DNA of 64,000 nucleotides from Mesorhizobium sp. 113-3-3 (GTDB lineage Bacteria > Pseudomonadota > Alphaproteobacteria > Rhizobiales > Rhizobiaceae), in the NCBI RefSeq assembly GCF_016756495.1, contig NZ_AP023245.1, forward strand, positions 1 to 64,000, in the 5' to 3' direction. A program made the translations under genes and the position numbers. The notes under the pieces are model-generated. The model was not told the origin of the DNA, did no database searches, and saw nothing but the letters and a program-made list of their open reading frames with translations. Every line of letters begins with the position of its first letter. The first letter of the stretch is position 1. This document shows positions 63,662-64,000 of the stretch, piece by piece.

Positions 63662-64000
63662 TTTGCGTCTTTCTTCCGCCCGAGTGCCGGATCCAGAGCG
63701 CCAGCATGGTCATTGCCGCGGCCGCATAGACCGCGCCTGCGGGCACCCACATGATCATGCCCGCCAATTGCTGGTCCTCCAGCGGCGTTAGTCCCCAGTC
63801 CGTCGCGGTTTGGGTCTGCGCGACATAGAGCACGCGCGGGGCAAGGGCCAACAAGACGCCCAGGATGCTGGTGTGGATCAGGGTCAGGAACAAATGCCAT
63901 GCCGAGGCGCCATAATCACTTCGCCAGACCATTGCCCACCAAAACAGTATCGCCGTGGCGAAAAAGCTCAGATGCTGGAGGCGGTGGAGGGAGGTGTCGG
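63654..64000 (-). CDS. CtaG-like cytochrome c oxidase assembly protein, 5' part outside the window
   Basis: The frame is open to the window end and encodes at least three hydrophobic segments (FFATAILFWWAMVW, LFLTLIHTSILGVLLALAP and MIMWVPAGAVYAAAAMTMLA). The pattern HRLQHLSFF...W and DQQLAGMIMWVPAG is typical of the caa3-type CtaG family. Only the C-terminal part is visible, so the start is unknown. With the adjacent cytochrome it suggests a terminal-oxidase locus. Confidence 0.8.
   Translation of the reverse strand, partial: DTSLHRLQHLSFFATAILFWWAMVWRSDYGASAWHLFLTLIHTSILGVLLALAPRVLYVAQTQTATDWGLTPLEDQQLAGMIMWVPAGAVYAAAAMTMLALWIRHSGGRKTQNV

Noticed and set aside
1..64000. tRNA attachment site, integrase or CRISPR array
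   Set aside because: None could be recognised by reading; an integrase may lie outside the window, and a tRNA scan could not be run.

Overview
The window looks like accessory DNA of a Rhizobiales bacterium, most probably Mesorhizobium. It is GC-rich throughout and carries DUF768 genes, a Mesorhizobium-rich family. It also has a RepA / DUF2840 / TraF / DUF736 / transglycosylase / RlxS-type relaxase / TraG / CopG / Trb gene order like that of alphaproteobacterial integrative conjugative elements. It could be an ICE or a conjugative plasmid; neither end of the element nor an integrase is visible.

Layout. (1) 1-7.6 kb: replication and DNA-processing module (repA-like gene cut by the window edge, DUF2840, traF, DUF736, lytic transglycosylase, a candidate oriT with an IncP-like nic motif, relaxase, traG coupling protein, copG-like gene). 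(2) 7.6-24.9 kb: a block of about 17 kb lying between copG and trbB, which normally adjoin in this module. It starts with a hipBA toxin-antitoxin pair whose promoter region has four operators at an exact 27-bp period, then a Tn3-transposase remnant and a degenerate traG copy. Next comes a metabolic and signalling cluster: solute-binding protein, Lrp-type regulator, AceE/transketolase-like E1, GHMP (threonine kinase-like) kinase, a cysteine-synthase-like protein that lacks the PLP lysine, a threonine-synthase-like protein, an XRE regulator, a LuxR/LuxI pair, a membrane protein/TetR pair, an orphan response regulator, and the ATPase and two permeases of a polar amino-acid ABC transporter. (3) 24.9-34.5 kb: a complete trbBCDEJ-K-LFGI mating-pair-formation operon with a DUF2274 gene. 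(4) 34.5-43 kb: small rhizobial genes, a stand-alone ATP-dependent DNA ligase, DUF768 genes, decayed IS630 and IS110 copies, an exonuclease III, and stress-type proteins. (5) 43-53 kb: sparse, gene-poor DNA with a secreted RTX-tailed protein, CsbD, DUF427, a frameshifted L,D-transpeptidase, a WGR protein and a dehalogenase-like hydrolase. (6) 53-64 kb: a large GGDEF/EAL protein, a bacterial NHEJ locus (two ku genes facing ligD), a KTSC protein, two cytochrome c genes and a CtaG-like gene leaving the window.

How it fits together: modules 1 and 3 make the element transferable. The 17-kb block adds a stability module (hipBA) and what may be an uncharacterised, regulator-rich amino-acid-derived pathway flanked by its own split uptake system and an acyl-homoserine-lactone circuit. 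The right half reads as accumulated cargo with much decay (at least six frameshifted or stop-interrupted genes). All functional statements are from reading translations and motifs by eye; no database search was run.
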